64,000 nucleotides of DNA from Rhizobium sp. G21 (lineage in GTDB: Bacteria; Pseudomonadota; Alphaproteobacteria; Rhizobiales; Rhizobiaceae), in assembly GCF_014158035.1 (NCBI RefSeq), contig NZ_JACFXW010000001.1, positions 4,229,224-4,293,223 on the forward strand. Reading direction: 5' to 3'. Position 1 is the stretch's first letter. Every line of letters begins with the position of its first letter. Shown piece after piece: positions 48,730 to 58,408 of the stretch. Under the pieces are notes generated by a model. The model worked only from the letters and a program-made list of their open reading frames with translations, was not told the origin of the DNA and did no database searches. The position numbers were made by a program, and so were the translations under genes.

Positions 48730-49905
48730 TCAACCGCGCAGATAAGCGGGGCGCGCGCTGGCGACGTCCAATCCAGGAAAGACCTTGGTCGAGAGGTCGC
48801 CGCCCGAAATGTCGAACTGCGCATTGAGCAGCGAGGCGGCAATTTCCCTTACGTCCATGGTCGGCATCAGATCGCGGTTCTCGAACAGCGCGTCCTCCGA
48901 CAGACCGGGCCATTTGCCGTAAACCTTGCCGCCGCGGATCGCGCCGCCGGCGAGGATCGCCACCCCGCCGGTGCCATGATCGGTGCCTTTCGAGCCGTTC
49001 TGGCGGACGGTGCGGCCGAATTCCGTCATCGCCAACACGGCGGTCTTCGACCAGATGTCCGGCCCCATTTCCTTCTTGAGCGTCACGATCGCCGCTACCA
49101 GGTTCTTCAACGGATTTTTGAAGACGTTGGTCTGGGCGATGTGCGTGTCCCAACCGCCGACCGAGAAATTGGCGATGCGATACTTGTCCTTCAGCATGCC
49201 CGCCGTCAGTCGGGCGACGCTTGCGGCGTTGTCCGCGCGGGCGCCGGTGGAGAAGATCGTGTCGCTTTGCGCGTCGGCGCCGGTGGCTTCGGCGAAAGCC
49301 TGCGAGAAGGCCGGATCGTTGGCGTAGAGCCGCTTGAAGAAGGCGGCCTCGTCGGAGCCCATGTCGAGATCCGAACGCGTCGACCATGTGTCGACCGGAT
49401 TCGGACCGGTCAGGATGAGTTCCGAGGATGCGCTGACATCGATGGCTTTGCGCATGTCGACATTGCGAATGCTGCTGATCGCCCGGTTCAGCCAGCCCGT
49501 CTCCTCGTCCGAAGGGCTGTCGCCGCCGGATTCGAGAATGTCCTGACCGTCGAAATGGCTGCGGGTGTCGCGATAGGGAGTGGACACGGCGTGAACGAAG
49601 CCGAGATCGCCGCTTTTCCAAAGCGGCAGCAGGTCCTTGGCGAGCGGATGCAGGCCGAAGCGGCCGTCGAGATCCAGCAGGCCCTTGGACGGATCGAGCG
49701 CCAGGTCGGGGCGGTAGCGCGCCAGAAGCGGATCGGTATAGGGTTGCACGAGGTGAAGCCCGTCCAGCGCGCCGCGCAAAACGATGGTGACCATGCGCTT
49801 GTCGCCCGGCGCGGCGGCGAAGGACAGCGGCGTAAAGGCGGGCGAGGCGGCGGCGCAGCAGGCGCCGGCGAGAAAGGTTCTCCGGCTCAGGGCGATCTTT
49901 TCCAT
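48730..49905 (-). CDS. DUF1501 domain protein (Tat-exported)
   Basis: A 391-residue protein with a twin-arginine signal (IALSRRTFLAGACCAAASPA). The sulfatase/alkaline-phosphatase-like DUF1501 fold follows: MVTIVLRGALDGLHLVQPYT, HAVSTPYRDTRSHFDGQDIL, NFSVGGWDTH, VLAMTEFGRTVRQNGSKGTDHGTGG. The conserved Asp, His and Thr/Ser positions look present. DUF1501 genes are nearly always paired with DUF1800 genes, as here (18-base gap). The pair's biochemical role is not established. Intact. Confidence 0.93.
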   Translation of the reverse strand: MEKIALSRRTFLAGACCAAASPAFTPLSFAAAPGDKRMVTIVLRGALDGLHLVQPYTDPLLARYRPDLALDPSKGLLDLDGRFGLHPLAKDLLPLWKSGDLGFVHAVSTPYRDTRSHFDGQDILESGGDSPSDEETGWLNRAISSIRNVDMRKAIDVSASSELILTGPNPVDTWSTRSDLDMGSDEAAFFKRLYANDPAFSQAFAEATGADAQSDTIFSTGARADNAASVARLTAGMLKDKYRIANFSVGGWDTHIAQTNVFKNPLKNLVAAIVTLKKEMGPDIWSKTAVLAMTEFGRTVRQNGSKGTDHGTGGVAILAGGAIRGGKVYGKWPGLSEDALFENRDLMPTMDVREIAASLLNAQFDISGGDLSTKVFPGLDVASARPAYLRG

Positions 49906-49922
49906 GGTCCTCAGTCCTTTCG

Positions 49923-51455
49923 TCAGCGACGGTTGAATTCAGGGGAGGCGAGCGTCAGCGCCACGCCTGCGGCGCGGTTCGGCGCCTGCGACACGATGGT
50001 GATCGTGTCGTCGCGGGCGGCGTCGGCCAACACGACCTTGAGGAACTTGACCGGATCGGTCTGCCCGGCGCGGCGGCGGGCGAGCCGCTGCGCCCAGGAG
50101 ATGCGGCCGGTGATCTGGCTGGCGGAAACCCAGGCGTCGAACCCTTCCGGAAAGCCTGCCGGGCTCGACGGCTGCCAGATCGGTTGACCGAGATTGCGCA
50201 AGGCGCGCACCGTGAGCGGATTGTACGGAATGCGGGCGCGCTTGGCTCGTTCGGCCTTCCTGCGTTCCGCCCGGCGTCATCTTGTCGTCTTCCGACATCA
50301 TCATCTCGTCGTCGCCGTCCGCTCCCTTGGCGACGGGACCGGGCGCTGCGGTTTCGCGCTCGTCCATCTCCGGCTCCGCCATCGCTTTCGCCTTGGCCGG
50401 AGGCACGGCGAAGTCTTGTTCGTCCGCGAGCGTCGCGCGCAGGCCCGCGACCACGAAGTCGAAGGGCTGGCGCGCTTTCTCGTTTGGATTGGCCCAGGCG
50501 GCGGGATGATCGAGCATCGCCTTATAGACGGCACGCAGGTCTCCGTCGGTTTTCTCCCAGGCGCGCGTCATGGTCTCGACGAGTTCCGTCGGCGGCTTGT
50601 CGGACACGAAGTGAACGACGAGCTTGCGACAGATGTGGCGTCGGGTCTGAGGAGCGGCGGCGAGATCATCGAGCATCGCTTCGACGTCTTGAATGGTGCG
50701 GCGCGGCCCGCCATAGGATTTCCCGAGAACTTCGATCGGGCCGGGTTCGGCGCGCTGGCGCTGATAGACGGCCTCGCCACGGGCATTGACGGTGAGCCCG
50801 GTCAGCACCAGCGCTGCATTGCGCACATCGTCCTGGCCGTAACCGCCGTCGACCCCCAATGTGTGCAGCTCCAGCAATTCGCGGCCGAGATTTTCATTCA
50901 GACCCTTCTTGTCGTTCTTCTTTACGCGGGGCGAATTCGGCCCCAGCGACCGTCCTTGATCCAGAAAGGTCAACATCGCCGGATGAAGGATGGCGGCGCG
51001 CAGCAGGTCGCGGAACGGCCCCGCCAAATTAGGCCGCAGCGCTTCGGCTTCGTAGAGCGCCACATAAAATCGCGTCTTCGACTTCTGGGCGGACACCGAG
51101 AAATGATTGACCCAGAACATTGCCAGCCGCTCTGCAAAGCCGTTGGGTGACATTGCGGCCTGTTCGACGCGCGCATGCAGATCGATGTTGTACAGAATGC
51201 GCGCCTGGTCGACGATTTTGCCCCGCGCGATCGGACGTTCTTCCTTGGGTATTTTTTCAGGTCTGCATATTGTCGATTGAGCGCTTCGATGTCGGCGCGG
51301 CGTTGTTCGACGCCTCCGACCGGAAACCGCAGCGCTTCCCTCCGCGCTGCGTCGAGCTGCTTCATCAGATCCTCCGGTCCCGTCGGGCCGGTTTCCCCGG
51401 GTCGCAGGCCGTAACCGAAGCGGATGGCGCTCATCGTGGCGCGGGACAAGGACAT
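49923..51455 (-). CDS. DUF1800 domain protein (two frameshifts)
   Basis: About 511 residues once repaired. It has SAIRFGYGLRPGETGPTGPE, then AERLAMFWVNHFSVSAQ, NENLGRELLELHTLGVDGGY, TRRHICRKLVVHFVSDKPP and a C-terminal NLGQPIWQPSSPAGFPEGFD, all family landmarks. Frame 1 breaks in the T-run 51252-51257 (plus strand; seven T give LKKIPKEERPIARGK). Frame 2 breaks at the CCC of 50270-50272 (two C give MTPAERRKAERAKR). A low-complexity acidic/Met insert (DGDDEMMMSEDDKM) precedes the second break. Partner of DUF1501. GAGGAG precedes ATG 51455. Confidence 0.9.
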
Positions 51456-51529
51456 GGGGCAGCTCCTCGACTACATGATTGACGCCGTTCTGGCCTCGAA
51501 ATCAGACGAATTTGCGGATATCAGAACCG

Positions 51530-51883
51530 TCATGAACGGAAGATGAAGGATGCGCCGAGCGCGATCAGCGCGAAGCCGATGATCTGGTTGACGGTGACGC
51601 TCTCCTTGAGCCAAAACACCGAAAAGCCGACGAACACGACCAGCGTGATGACTTCCTGCATGGTCTTGAGTTGAGCCGTCGAATAGTGGGCGCTGCCGAT
51701 GCGGTTGGCGGGCACGGCCAGACAATATTCGAAGAAGGCGATCCCCCAGGATGCGACGATTGCGAGCACGATCGACGTGGTCTTGTGTTTGAGATGTCCG
51801 TACCAGGCGAAGGTCATGAAGATGTTGGACAGGAACAGCATGCCGATCGGCAGAAGGGCGGGGAGATTGAACGGACCAGACAT
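51530..51883 (-). CDS. DMT family small membrane protein (DUF486)
   Basis: A 117-residue protein with four transmembrane helices: LLPIGMLFLSNIFMTFAWYG, TSIVLAIVASWGIAFFEYCL, MQEVITLVVFVGFSVFWLKE and IIGFALIALGASFIF. The motif FFEYCLAVPANRIG marks the DUF486 branch of the drug/metabolite transporter superfamily, half-size proteins that may dimerise. Substrate unknown. Intact. Confidence 0.9.
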   Translation of the reverse strand: MSGPFNLPALLPIGMLFLSNIFMTFAWYGHLKHKTTSIVLAIVASWGIAFFEYCLAVPANRIGSAHYSTAQLKTMQEVITLVVFVGFSVFWLKESVTVNQIIGFALIALGASFIFRS

Positions 51884-52039
51884 GGAGAATCCCTCATGGA
51901 CAGCGATTTGCCGCTTTGATCTGCCTCCTCTATGGCGCGGTCAAGACGGCTGGCCGCAAAACGCGCGGATCGGCATCCGGTTGCATAGCCTCGATCGCCT
52001 GCCGCTGCGGCGCTGGCGCGCGTTGCTTGCCGAGCAAGA

Positions 52040-52435
52040 TCACTCTTCCGGCACGGCCGTCGGTTTGCCGTCCTGATCGAGCGCCACCATCACGAAGGTG
52101 GCGTCCGTGACCTTTTCCATATGCGGAGAGAGGTAGCGCTGGGCCCAGGCTTCGACATTGAGCGTGATCGAGCTGCGGCCGACCTTGACGATATCGGTAT
52201 AGATGCACAGCGTATCGCCGATCTTCACCGGCAACTGGAAGGCCATCTCCTTGACGGCGGCGGTCACCACGCGGCCATGGGCCCGTTCGGCGGCGCGAAT
52301 GCCGCAGGCCAGGTCCATCTGCGCCATGACCCAGCCGCCGAAAATATCGCCCGCGGCATTGGCGTCGCCGGGCATGGCCAGCGTGCGAAGGGTGAGTTCG
52401 CCTGAAATCTCGGGGCGGGCGGGACGGTCGTTCAT
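52040..52435 (-). CDS. Acyl-CoA thioesterase (YciA-like hotdog fold)
   Basis: A 131-residue single hotdog-domain thioesterase. LRTLAMPGDANAAGDIFGGW carries the catalytic-region Asn/Asp, then VMAQMDLACGIRAAERAHGR and VTDATFVMVALDQDGKPTAV. Such enzymes hydrolyse short- to medium-chain acyl-CoA in the cytoplasm. ATG 52435 (MNDRPARPEI) is preferred to ATG 52456. It lies just downstream of mobB on the same strand. Intact. Confidence 0.92.
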   Translation of the reverse strand: MNDRPARPEISGELTLRTLAMPGDANAAGDIFGGWVMAQMDLACGIRAAERAHGRVVTAAVKEMAFQLPVKIGDTLCIYTDIVKVGRSSITLNVEAWAQRYLSPHMEKVTDATFVMVALDQDGKPTAVPEE

Positions 52436-52481
52436 GGCGGTCTCTCGGTCTTTCATGAGGTTTGCGGCGGGATGGCTGTAT

Positions 52482-53015
52482 TCACCGTCCGTGGCCGGTG
52501 TCGGGGAGTTCGAGATGGCGGAGAATGAACTCGGCGAGCCCCTGCGTGTCGTCGAGGTCGAAGCGCGGCGGGCCGTCGGTGTCCGGCGCGTGGTCCGACG
52601 CGACCGCCAGGATCTGCGGATCGAACGGCGCGAGCGGTTCCGTGCTCCTTGCGTCCCGCCGCCTCGTCTCGATTTTCGGGATTGGTTCGCGCTTGTAGCC
52701 TTCGACGAGCACGATGTCGCACGGCGCGAGCCGGGCGAGGATATCGTCGAGGCTCGGTTCCGGCGCGCCGCGCAACTCCTGCATCAGCGCAACGCGCGCG
52801 CCGGAGACCAGCGCCACTTCCTGGGCGCCGGCCTCACGATGCTGGTGGGAATCGGCGCCGGGCTTGTCGACGTCGCAATCGTGATGCGCGTGCTTGACGG
52901 TCGAGACGCGATAGCCGCGCGCCGTCAGTTCGCGCACCAGCCGCACCATCAGGCCGGTCTTGCCGGAATTCTTCCAGCCGGTGACGCCGAAGATTTTCGG
53001 TTGGTTCTTCGTCAT
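52482..53015 (-). CDS. mobB: Molybdopterin-guanine dinucleotide biosynthesis protein B
   Basis: A 177-residue P-loop GTPase assisting MobA. IFGVTGWKNSGKTGLMVRLV (Walker A), STVKHAHHDCDVDKPGADSH, VALVSGARVALMQEL and DIVLVEGYKREPIPKIE are MobB signatures. Its start overlaps the mobA stop by four bases, so the pair is coupled. Intact. Confidence 0.95.
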   Translation of the reverse strand: MTKNQPKIFGVTGWKNSGKTGLMVRLVRELTARGYRVSTVKHAHHDCDVDKPGADSHQHREAGAQEVALVSGARVALMQELRGAPEPSLDDILARLAPCDIVLVEGYKREPIPKIETRRRDARSTEPLAPFDPQILAVASDHAPDTDGPPRFDLDDTQGLAEFILRHLELPDTGHGR

Positions 53016-53653
53016 GCGCGTTCTTCCGACGATGCCGCACCGAGATGGCGAAGCGCCTCCGAGAGGTCTTCCGGCGTGTTGATGTTGAAGAAGGGGTCGA
53101 TCATTCCGGCGGCGGTCGGGACCGGATCGAAATGCACGACCTGCTTCACCTTTCCTTCGAGAAACGCGCGGACCCTGAGTGTCGGTGGCGCCGCCAGCCA
53201 GGCGTCGAGCGCAGGCAGGAGCGCGGTCGGCCAGAGGCCGGTGACAGGATGCATGCGGCCGCCCGACGCCGCGAGCGCCACGTCGTCATCGCCTTCGAGC
53301 GTCGCCGCAAGGCGATCGAACAGGTCGGGCGGGAAGAAGGGCGAGTCGACCGTGACCACCGCAACGTGGCTTGCGTCGGGATGAGCTTCGACGACGTGGG
53401 CCAAAGCCGATTGCAACCCCGCCAGCGGCCCCTGAAAATCAGGCGACAGATCCGGGACCACGAGCGCGCCGGTCAGATCGATCGCGGCGTCGTTGGCGTT
53501 GACCACGATTCCGTCGACCTGCGGCGCGAGCCGCGCCGCGACGTGATCGATGAGGCGACCCGCTCCGAAAGGCAGCAGCGCTTTCGGTCGGCCCATGCGC
53601 GACGATCGGCCGCCGCTGAGTATGACGCCCGGGCGGGGCGATGGCTTATGCAT
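53012..53653 (-). CDS. mobA: Molybdenum cofactor guanylyltransferase MobA
   Basis: A 213-residue nucleotidyltransferase that attaches GMP to molybdopterin, giving the MGD cofactor used by DMSO-reductase-family enzymes. VILSGGRSSRMGRPKALLPF is the nucleotide-binding signature (GG.S.RMG..KA). VVTVDSPFFPPDLFDRL holds the metal Asp. FFNINTPEDLSEA near the C-terminus is typical. Upstream, 7 bases away, is an EamA transporter gene on the same strand. Intact. Confidence 0.95.
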   Translation of the reverse strand: MHKPSPRPGVILSGGRSSRMGRPKALLPFGAGRLIDHVAARLAPQVDGIVVNANDAAIDLTGALVVPDLSPDFQGPLAGLQSALAHVVEAHPDASHVAVVTVDSPFFPPDLFDRLAATLEGDDDVALAASGGRMHPVTGLWPTALLPALDAWLAAPPTLRVRAFLEGKVKQVVHFDPVPTAAGMIDPFFNINTPEDLSEALRHLGAASSEERA

Positions 53654-53660
53654 GGCATGC

Positions 53661-54560
53661 TCACGACAGGGGTTGGCTCGCGGCCGCTGTCAGCCGACGC
53701 AGCCTGTTTTCGCGGTAGAACATATAGACGCCGGCGGCGACGACAATCCCCGAGCCGATGATGATCCACATGTCCAGCCGCTCGCCCAGGAAGACGACGC
53801 CGAGCAGGATGGACCACAACAGGCTGGTATAGCGGAAGGGGGCGATGAAGGAGATGTCGCCGGTGCGCATGGCCATGATCAGCGTCTGGTAGGCGGTGAA
53901 CAGCATCAACGCCCCGAAGCCCAACGCCGCCAGATCCGTGACATCGGGCGTGCGCCAGCCGCCCATCGGCTCGACGAGCAGCGCGCCGCTGACGGTGACG
54001 GCGACGGAGGCCGCGCCCGAGACGAGAAGCGTGGGCGCGCCCGGCATGATGCGTTTGGTGGCGAGGTCGCGGGCGGCGGCCGTCAGCACGCTGCCGATGA
54101 CGATGAGCGAGGCGACGGTGAAGCCGTTTCCGCCGGGGCGGATGATCACCAGCACGCCGCAAAAGCCCGCGCTGATCGCCAGCCAGCGCCGCCAGCCCAC
54201 CTTTTCACCCAGAAACAGCGCGGCTCCCATGGTGACCACGAGCGGCAGCGCTTGCATGATCGAAGCGGCGTTCGAAAGCGGCATCAGGCCGAGCGCATGG
54301 ACATAGGCGATCGCCGCGAGCGCTTCGCAGAGCGTACGGAGCATCAGGGCGCGGTCGCGCAACATCGACGGCGAGAACGCCGGCTTCATGCGCCAGGCGA
54401 AAAGTCCGATGATCAGCGTCGTCATCGCTCCGCGCAGGAGCATGATCTGGCCGGTATTCATGTGAGCGGCAACCAGCCGAACCATGGCGTCGTTCAGGGA
54501 GAAGCCCGCCATGGCGAGAGCCATCAACAAGGCGCCGCGTAAATTGCGATTGTCGGGCAA
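53661..54560 (-). CDS. EamA/DMT family transporter
   Basis: A 299-residue protein of ten predicted transmembrane helices in two EamA repeats (first NLRGALLMALAMAGFSLNDA, second around VLTAAARDLATKRIMPGAPT). It has the typical MPLSNAASIMQALPLVVTMG and FLGEKVGWRRWLAI sequences and a charged C-terminus. A drug/metabolite exporter of unknown substrate. Upstream of mobA by 7 bases and perhaps co-transcribed. Intact. Confidence 0.92.
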   Translation of the reverse strand: MPDNRNLRGALLMALAMAGFSLNDAMVRLVAAHMNTGQIMLLRGAMTTLIIGLFAWRMKPAFSPSMLRDRALMLRTLCEALAAIAYVHALGLMPLSNAASIMQALPLVVTMGAALFLGEKVGWRRWLAISAGFCGVLVIIRPGGNGFTVASLIVIGSVLTAAARDLATKRIMPGAPTLLVSGAASVAVTVSGALLVEPMGGWRTPDVTDLAALGFGALMLFTAYQTLIMAMRTGDISFIAPFRYTSLLWSILLGVVFLGERLDMWIIIGSGIVVAAGVYMFYRENRLRRLTAAASQPLS

Positions 54561-54690
54561 CGATCCACTCCAGCAGGAAACGCCTCCGTCGAGAAGACGC
54601 TTCGTCCATCGTCGCCGCGCTGTTCGGCGCGAGACGCTTCGCCTCTAGACCGAAAGAGACGATGGAGCCAGATCCGCGACGAAGTTTTCG

Positions 54691-56106
54691 TCAGACGGCT
54701 GCGTACCGAATATCGACATGCTGATCGGGCGAGGCGGCGAACCCGTGATGGAATCGCAGCGTATTCTTGCCCGCGGCCTTGGCTTCGTACAACGCGGCGT
54801 CGGCTGCTTTGAGCAGCCCCTGCGCGGTGACGTCGGGCTCCCAGGAGTCGGCGATGCCGATCGAGCAGCCGATATGGGCGTCCTGTCCGGTCGACAAGGC
54901 GATGGGATTGCCGATCGACAGAAGAATGCGCGCGGCGATGGCCTGGATGTAGCTGCGCTCGATCCAGCCGGTCATCAAGACGACGAATTCATCGCCGCCC
55001 AGACGCGCGACGAGATCGTTGGTCCGCAGACAGTCCTTCAATCGCCGCGCCACCTCCTGCAACAACTCGTCTCCGCAAGCATGACCGAACCGGTCGTTGA
55101 CCTGTTTGAAGCCGTCGAGGTCGATATACATGACGGTGATGCCGCTGAAGCCGCGCGAGACGCGGCGCACGGCGTCTTCGAGTTCGGTGTTCAATCGCGC
55201 CCGATTGGCGAGGCCCGTCAGGCTGTCGGAGCCGGCGCGCTGTTCCCGATCGGAGATCAGCCGGCTGGAATTGCTGATGAACCGCGCCAGCAAGAGGCCG
55301 AGGGCAGCCAGCGCCAACACCAGAACAGCGAAAAACGGCATGACGATGCGCAACATCTGGTCGCCGGGACGCGACGGGTTCCAGATGAGAAATGTCTTCT
55401 GCGCATCGCCGGAATTGCCGCGGATTTCGACGGCGGAATCGGGATGCGGCGCCTCTTCGGCGATATTGGAGAGCCTGAGATCGTCGAGATCGAAATTCTG
55501 CTCGAGGCGGTCGAGAGCCGCGTCGTCGAAGCGATCGACGAATACGATGGAATAGCCGGTGGCCGGCCGTCGAACGTCCGTTACGGAAGCCACCGGGGCC
55601 ACCGCGATGGTAACGGCCTGGCTTTGATACGGTATGACCGCCGCGAAGGTCTTGGTCGGATTCTTGAGCCAGGCGCGATAGGCGAAGCGGAAGGCGTGGG
55701 GAAGCCCGATGATGCGTTCGCCGTTCTGCCGGCTGCCCTTGACATAGGAATAGATTGTTTCGCCGTCGGGACCGATGACGAAGGAGAAATCCAGTCCCAG
55801 CGTCTGTTCCGGGCCGGCGCCGATCTGGGCGCGCATCCAGGCGAGATCGGGTTTGTCGACGATATTGGCGACGGCGTCGTCCCAATAGCCATAGTCGGAT
55901 GCGCTCGACCCGAGGCGCTCCGCCTGGACCTGCAGCGCATGCCGCGCCAGTCGCGATTGATGACGCACGGCCACCTGCGTCTGGTAGTCCGCGATCCACA
56001 ACAGACCGGCGAAGGCCAGGACGATCAAGCCTGCGATGAGGGCGCAGAGCGGCAGAATCAAACGGCGTATGAACTGACTGCCGGCATCCGCCGCGAGATC
56101 CATCAT
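54691..56106 (-). CDS. Diguanylate cyclase with CHASE4 sensor domain
   Basis: A 471-residue membrane protein. First helix about residues 16-36 (LILPLCALIAGLIVLAFAGL). A periplasmic CHASE4 domain follows, with the characteristic SASDYGYWDDAV near residue 68, and a second helix about 258-280. Then comes a GGDEF domain with intact DLVARLGGDEFVVLMTG and IDLDGFKQVNDRFGH, so c-di-GMP synthesis is likely. An RxxD inhibitory site is not evident. Controlled by an unknown extracytoplasmic signal. Intact. Confidence 0.93.
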   Translation of the reverse strand: MMDLAADAGSQFIRRLILPLCALIAGLIVLAFAGLLWIADYQTQVAVRHQSRLARHALQVQAERLGSSASDYGYWDDAVANIVDKPDLAWMRAQIGAGPEQTLGLDFSFVIGPDGETIYSYVKGSRQNGERIIGLPHAFRFAYRAWLKNPTKTFAAVIPYQSQAVTIAVAPVASVTDVRRPATGYSIVFVDRFDDAALDRLEQNFDLDDLRLSNIAEEAPHPDSAVEIRGNSGDAQKTFLIWNPSRPGDQMLRIVMPFFAVLVLALAALGLLLARFISNSSRLISDREQRAGSDSLTGLANRARLNTELEDAVRRVSRGFSGITVMYIDLDGFKQVNDRFGHACGDELLQEVARRLKDCLRTNDLVARLGGDEFVVLMTGWIERSYIQAIAARILLSIGNPIALSTGQDAHIGCSIGIADSWEPDVTAQGLLKAADAALYEAKAAGKNTLRFHHGFAASPDQHVDIRYAAV

Positions 56107-56352
56107 CGCAATCCCCTCGTTGTTTAATGAGAGTCCTACTCGTGATGGTTCAAGTTTTCGCTAAATTATACGGTTAACGTAGCGTCAGGTTGATATCGCG
56201 CCACACATGCAACGTGTTTGCAGGATCGGTAATCGATCTCGACCGTGGTCTGATCTGCGGGTGACGGTGGCCGATTGTCGGCATCGTCTCAAAATCCCGC
56301 CATAGGTCGAGTGCGCATTCGTAAGGGAGCGACACGCGGGATCGCACGCACG

Positions 56353-57390
56353 TCACCCGCCGGTGACGCTCATATGGCGCGACACCGCAGGACGGTTATG
56401 CGTTCGGTCGATGATGAAATCGTGGCCGCGCGGCTTGCGGCGGATCGCTTCGTCGATCGCGGCGGAGAGGACCGCATCGTCGTCGCTGGCGCGAAGCACG
56501 GCGCGCAAATCGGCGGCGTCTTCCTGCCCGAGACACATATAGAGCGTGCCGGTGCAGGTCAGCCGCACGCGATTGCAGCTCTCGCAGAAATTATGCGTCA
56601 TCGGAGTGATGAAGCCGAGACGGCCGCCGGTCTCTTCGACCGTGACATAGCGGGCAGGGCCGCCGGTGCGGAAGGGAATGTCTTTCAGCGTGAAGCGGCT
56701 TTCGAGATCGGCGCGCAGCACGGAGAGCGGCAGGTAGCGATCGGTGCGGTCTTCTTCGATCTCGCCCATCGGCATGGTTTCGATCACGGTCATGTCCATG
56801 CCGCGGCCATGCGCCCAGCGCATGATCTCGGGCAGTTCCCGGTCGTTAAAATCCTTGAGGCCAACGGCGTTGATCTTGATCTTCAAGCCGGCCTTCTGGG
56901 CGGCGTCGACGCCTTCGAGAACCTTGGCGAGATCGCCAGTGCGGGTGATCTGGCGGAACTTGTCCGGGTCGAGCGTATCGATGGAGATATTGATGCGGCG
57001 CACGCCGTTATCGACCAGTTCGCTGGCGAAGCGCGACAGTTGCGAGCCGTTGGTGGTGAGCGTCAGTTCTTCGAGACTGCCGTCTTTGATCTTGCTGCCG
57101 AGCTCGCGGATCAGATGCATGATGTTGTGGCGCACCAGGGGCTCGCCGCCCGTCAGCCGCAGCTTCTTGACGCCCTTGTCGATGAAGGCGGAACAGAGCC
57201 GCTCCAATTCCTCGAGAGTCAGCAGATCCTTCTTGGGCAGGAACACCATTTTTTCCGCCATGCAATAGGTGCAGCGGAAATCGCATCGATCGGTGACCGA
57301 CACGCGGAGATAACTCACCATGCGGCCGAACGGATCGATCATCGGCGGCGCTGCCGCCTCACGCGCGATCGGACCGGGAATGATATTCAT
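56353..57390 (-). CDS. moaA: GTP 3',8-cyclase MoaA
   Basis: A 345-residue radical SAM enzyme for the first step of molybdenum cofactor synthesis. The N-terminal cluster [15 protein letters not shown] (CxxxCxxC), [32 protein letters not shown] and the C-terminal cluster [20 protein letters not shown] are present. It ends SVTGG; the conserved final GG is needed for catalysis. ATG 57390 follows GGAGGAG. Other moa genes are not in the window. Intact. Confidence 0.97.
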   Translation of the reverse strand: MNIIPGPIAREAAAPPMIDPFGRMVSYLRVSVTDRCDFRCTYCMAEKMVFLPKKDLLTLEELERLCSAFIDKGVKKLRLTGGEPLVRHNIMHLIRELGSKIKDGSLEELTLTTNGSQLSRFASELVDNGVRRINISIDTLDPDKFRQITRTGDLAKVLEGVDAAQKAGLKIKINAVGLKDFNDRELPEIMRWAHGRGMDMTVIETMPMGEIEEDRTDRYLPLSVLRADLESRFTLKDIPFRTGGPARYVTVEETGGRLGFITPMTHNFCESCNRVRLTCTGTLYMCLGQEDAADLRAVLRASDDDAVLSAAIDEAIRRKPRGHDFIIDRTHNRPAVSRHMSVTGG

Positions 57391-57530
57391 GCGCTTGCTC
57401 CTCCGAAGCCCATCATCGGAATTTCGGCTTTTGCGTCAAGGTTCATATAGGGACAGCATAACCGATTTAAAGCCGAAATGTCTTGCTCCTGCGACATGGC
57501 TTGTCCTATTGAACGGCCGAGAGGTGACGC

Positions 57531-57890
57531 ATGACCGAACATTGGCCGACCGAACTCCGCATTTCCACCGACCGCAAGACGCTGAACATCGTCTATGACG
57601 ACGGCGCGGGATTTTCCCTTCCTGCCGAAATGCTGCGTGTCCTGTCGCCGTCCGCGGAAGTGCAGGGGCATGGCCCCGGTCAGAAGGTGACGGTGCCGGG
57701 CAAGCGCGACGTCATGATCCTCTCGGTCTCGCCGCAGGGCAATTACGCGGTGCGCATCGGCTTCGACGATCTGCATGACAGCGGCATTTATACCTGGCGC
57801 TATCTCCGCGAACTCGGGGAAACCGGCGACCGGCTGTTTGCCGCTTACGAAGCGGAACTCGCCGAAAAAGGCTTGAGCCGGGATCGGTAA
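57531..57890 (+). CDS. DUF971 domain protein
   Basis: A 119-residue protein with WPTELRISTDRKTLNIVYDD, FSLPAEMLRVLSPSAEVQGH and YAVRIGFDDLHDSGIYTWRY, the complete DUF971 (gamma-butyrobetaine hydroxylase N-terminal-like, zinc-binding fold) pattern. DUF971 proteins occur with iron-sulfur and Mrp genes in some genomes; the exact role is unknown. It is divergent from moaA with a 140-base shared promoter region. Intact. Confidence 0.9.
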   Translation: MTEHWPTELRISTDRKTLNIVYDDGAGFSLPAEMLRVLSPSAEVQGHGPGQKVTVPGKRDVMILSVSPQGNYAVRIGFDDLHDSGIYTWRYLRELGETGDRLFAAYEAELAEKGLSRDR

Positions 57891-57915
57891 GCGGCCGACG
57901 ACGCAGCGCCTTGGA

Positions 57916-58380
57916 TCAGTCTCGATCTCCCTGTGCGAGCAGCGTGGCGATAATGCCTTCCATGTGATCGGCCACATCGTTGCATCTCTCTTCCGAGGCG
58001 CCCGCCATCACCTGGTCGATGAGCCCGGTCTGCACCTCCATCGCCTGCTCGGTGATCGCCTTGCCCTCGTCTGTGAGGAACAGGCGGAGCACCCGCTTGT
58101 CCTGGCTGTCGCCGCGTCTTTCGACCAGTCCGCGCTTTTCCAATTGCGGCAGCAGCATCGACATGTTGGAGCGGCCAACCAGCAGCTTGCGCGCCAGTTC
58201 CTGTTGGGAAATGCCTTCGCGCCGATAGAGGTTGAGCATAATGTCGAGATGCGGCGGCTTGATGTCGAGATGGGCGATGTTGCGCGCCAACGTGAGTTGC
58301 ATCAACTGACAGGCGCGCGCCACGGCGATCCAGGTGCGGAAGCGGGGATGATCCCAGGGTTGGGCTTGCTTTTTGTTCAT
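57916..58380 (-). CDS. MarR family transcriptional regulator
   Basis: A 154-residue winged-helix regulator. LDIMLNLYRREGISQQELAR, KLLVGRSNMSMLLPQLEKRG and LVERRGDSQDKRVLRLFLTD (recognition helix and wing with the conserved D..R) are typical. It is divergent from an alpha/beta hydrolase with only 18 bases between the starts and a perfect GTTCA-N4-TGAAC palindrome covering that gap, so it very likely represses both genes. Ligand unknown. Intact. Confidence 0.93.
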   Translation of the reverse strand: MNKKQAQPWDHPRFRTWIAVARACQLMQLTLARNIAHLDIKPPHLDIMLNLYRREGISQQELARKLLVGRSNMSMLLPQLEKRGLVERRGDSQDKRVLRLFLTDEGKAITEQAMEVQTGLIDQVMAGASEERCNDVADHMEGIIATLLAQGDRD

Positions 58381-58394
58381 TGTTGTACTTTATA

Positions 58395-58408
58395 GTTCAT
58401 GACTGAAC
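58395..58408. promoter_or_regulatory. Candidate MarR operator
   Basis: GTTCATGACTGAAC is a perfect inverted repeat (GTTCA-TGAC-TGAAC) between the divergent marR-type and hydrolase genes. It overlaps the ATG at 58399. Size and position fit a MarR-family operator. Confidence 0.6.
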
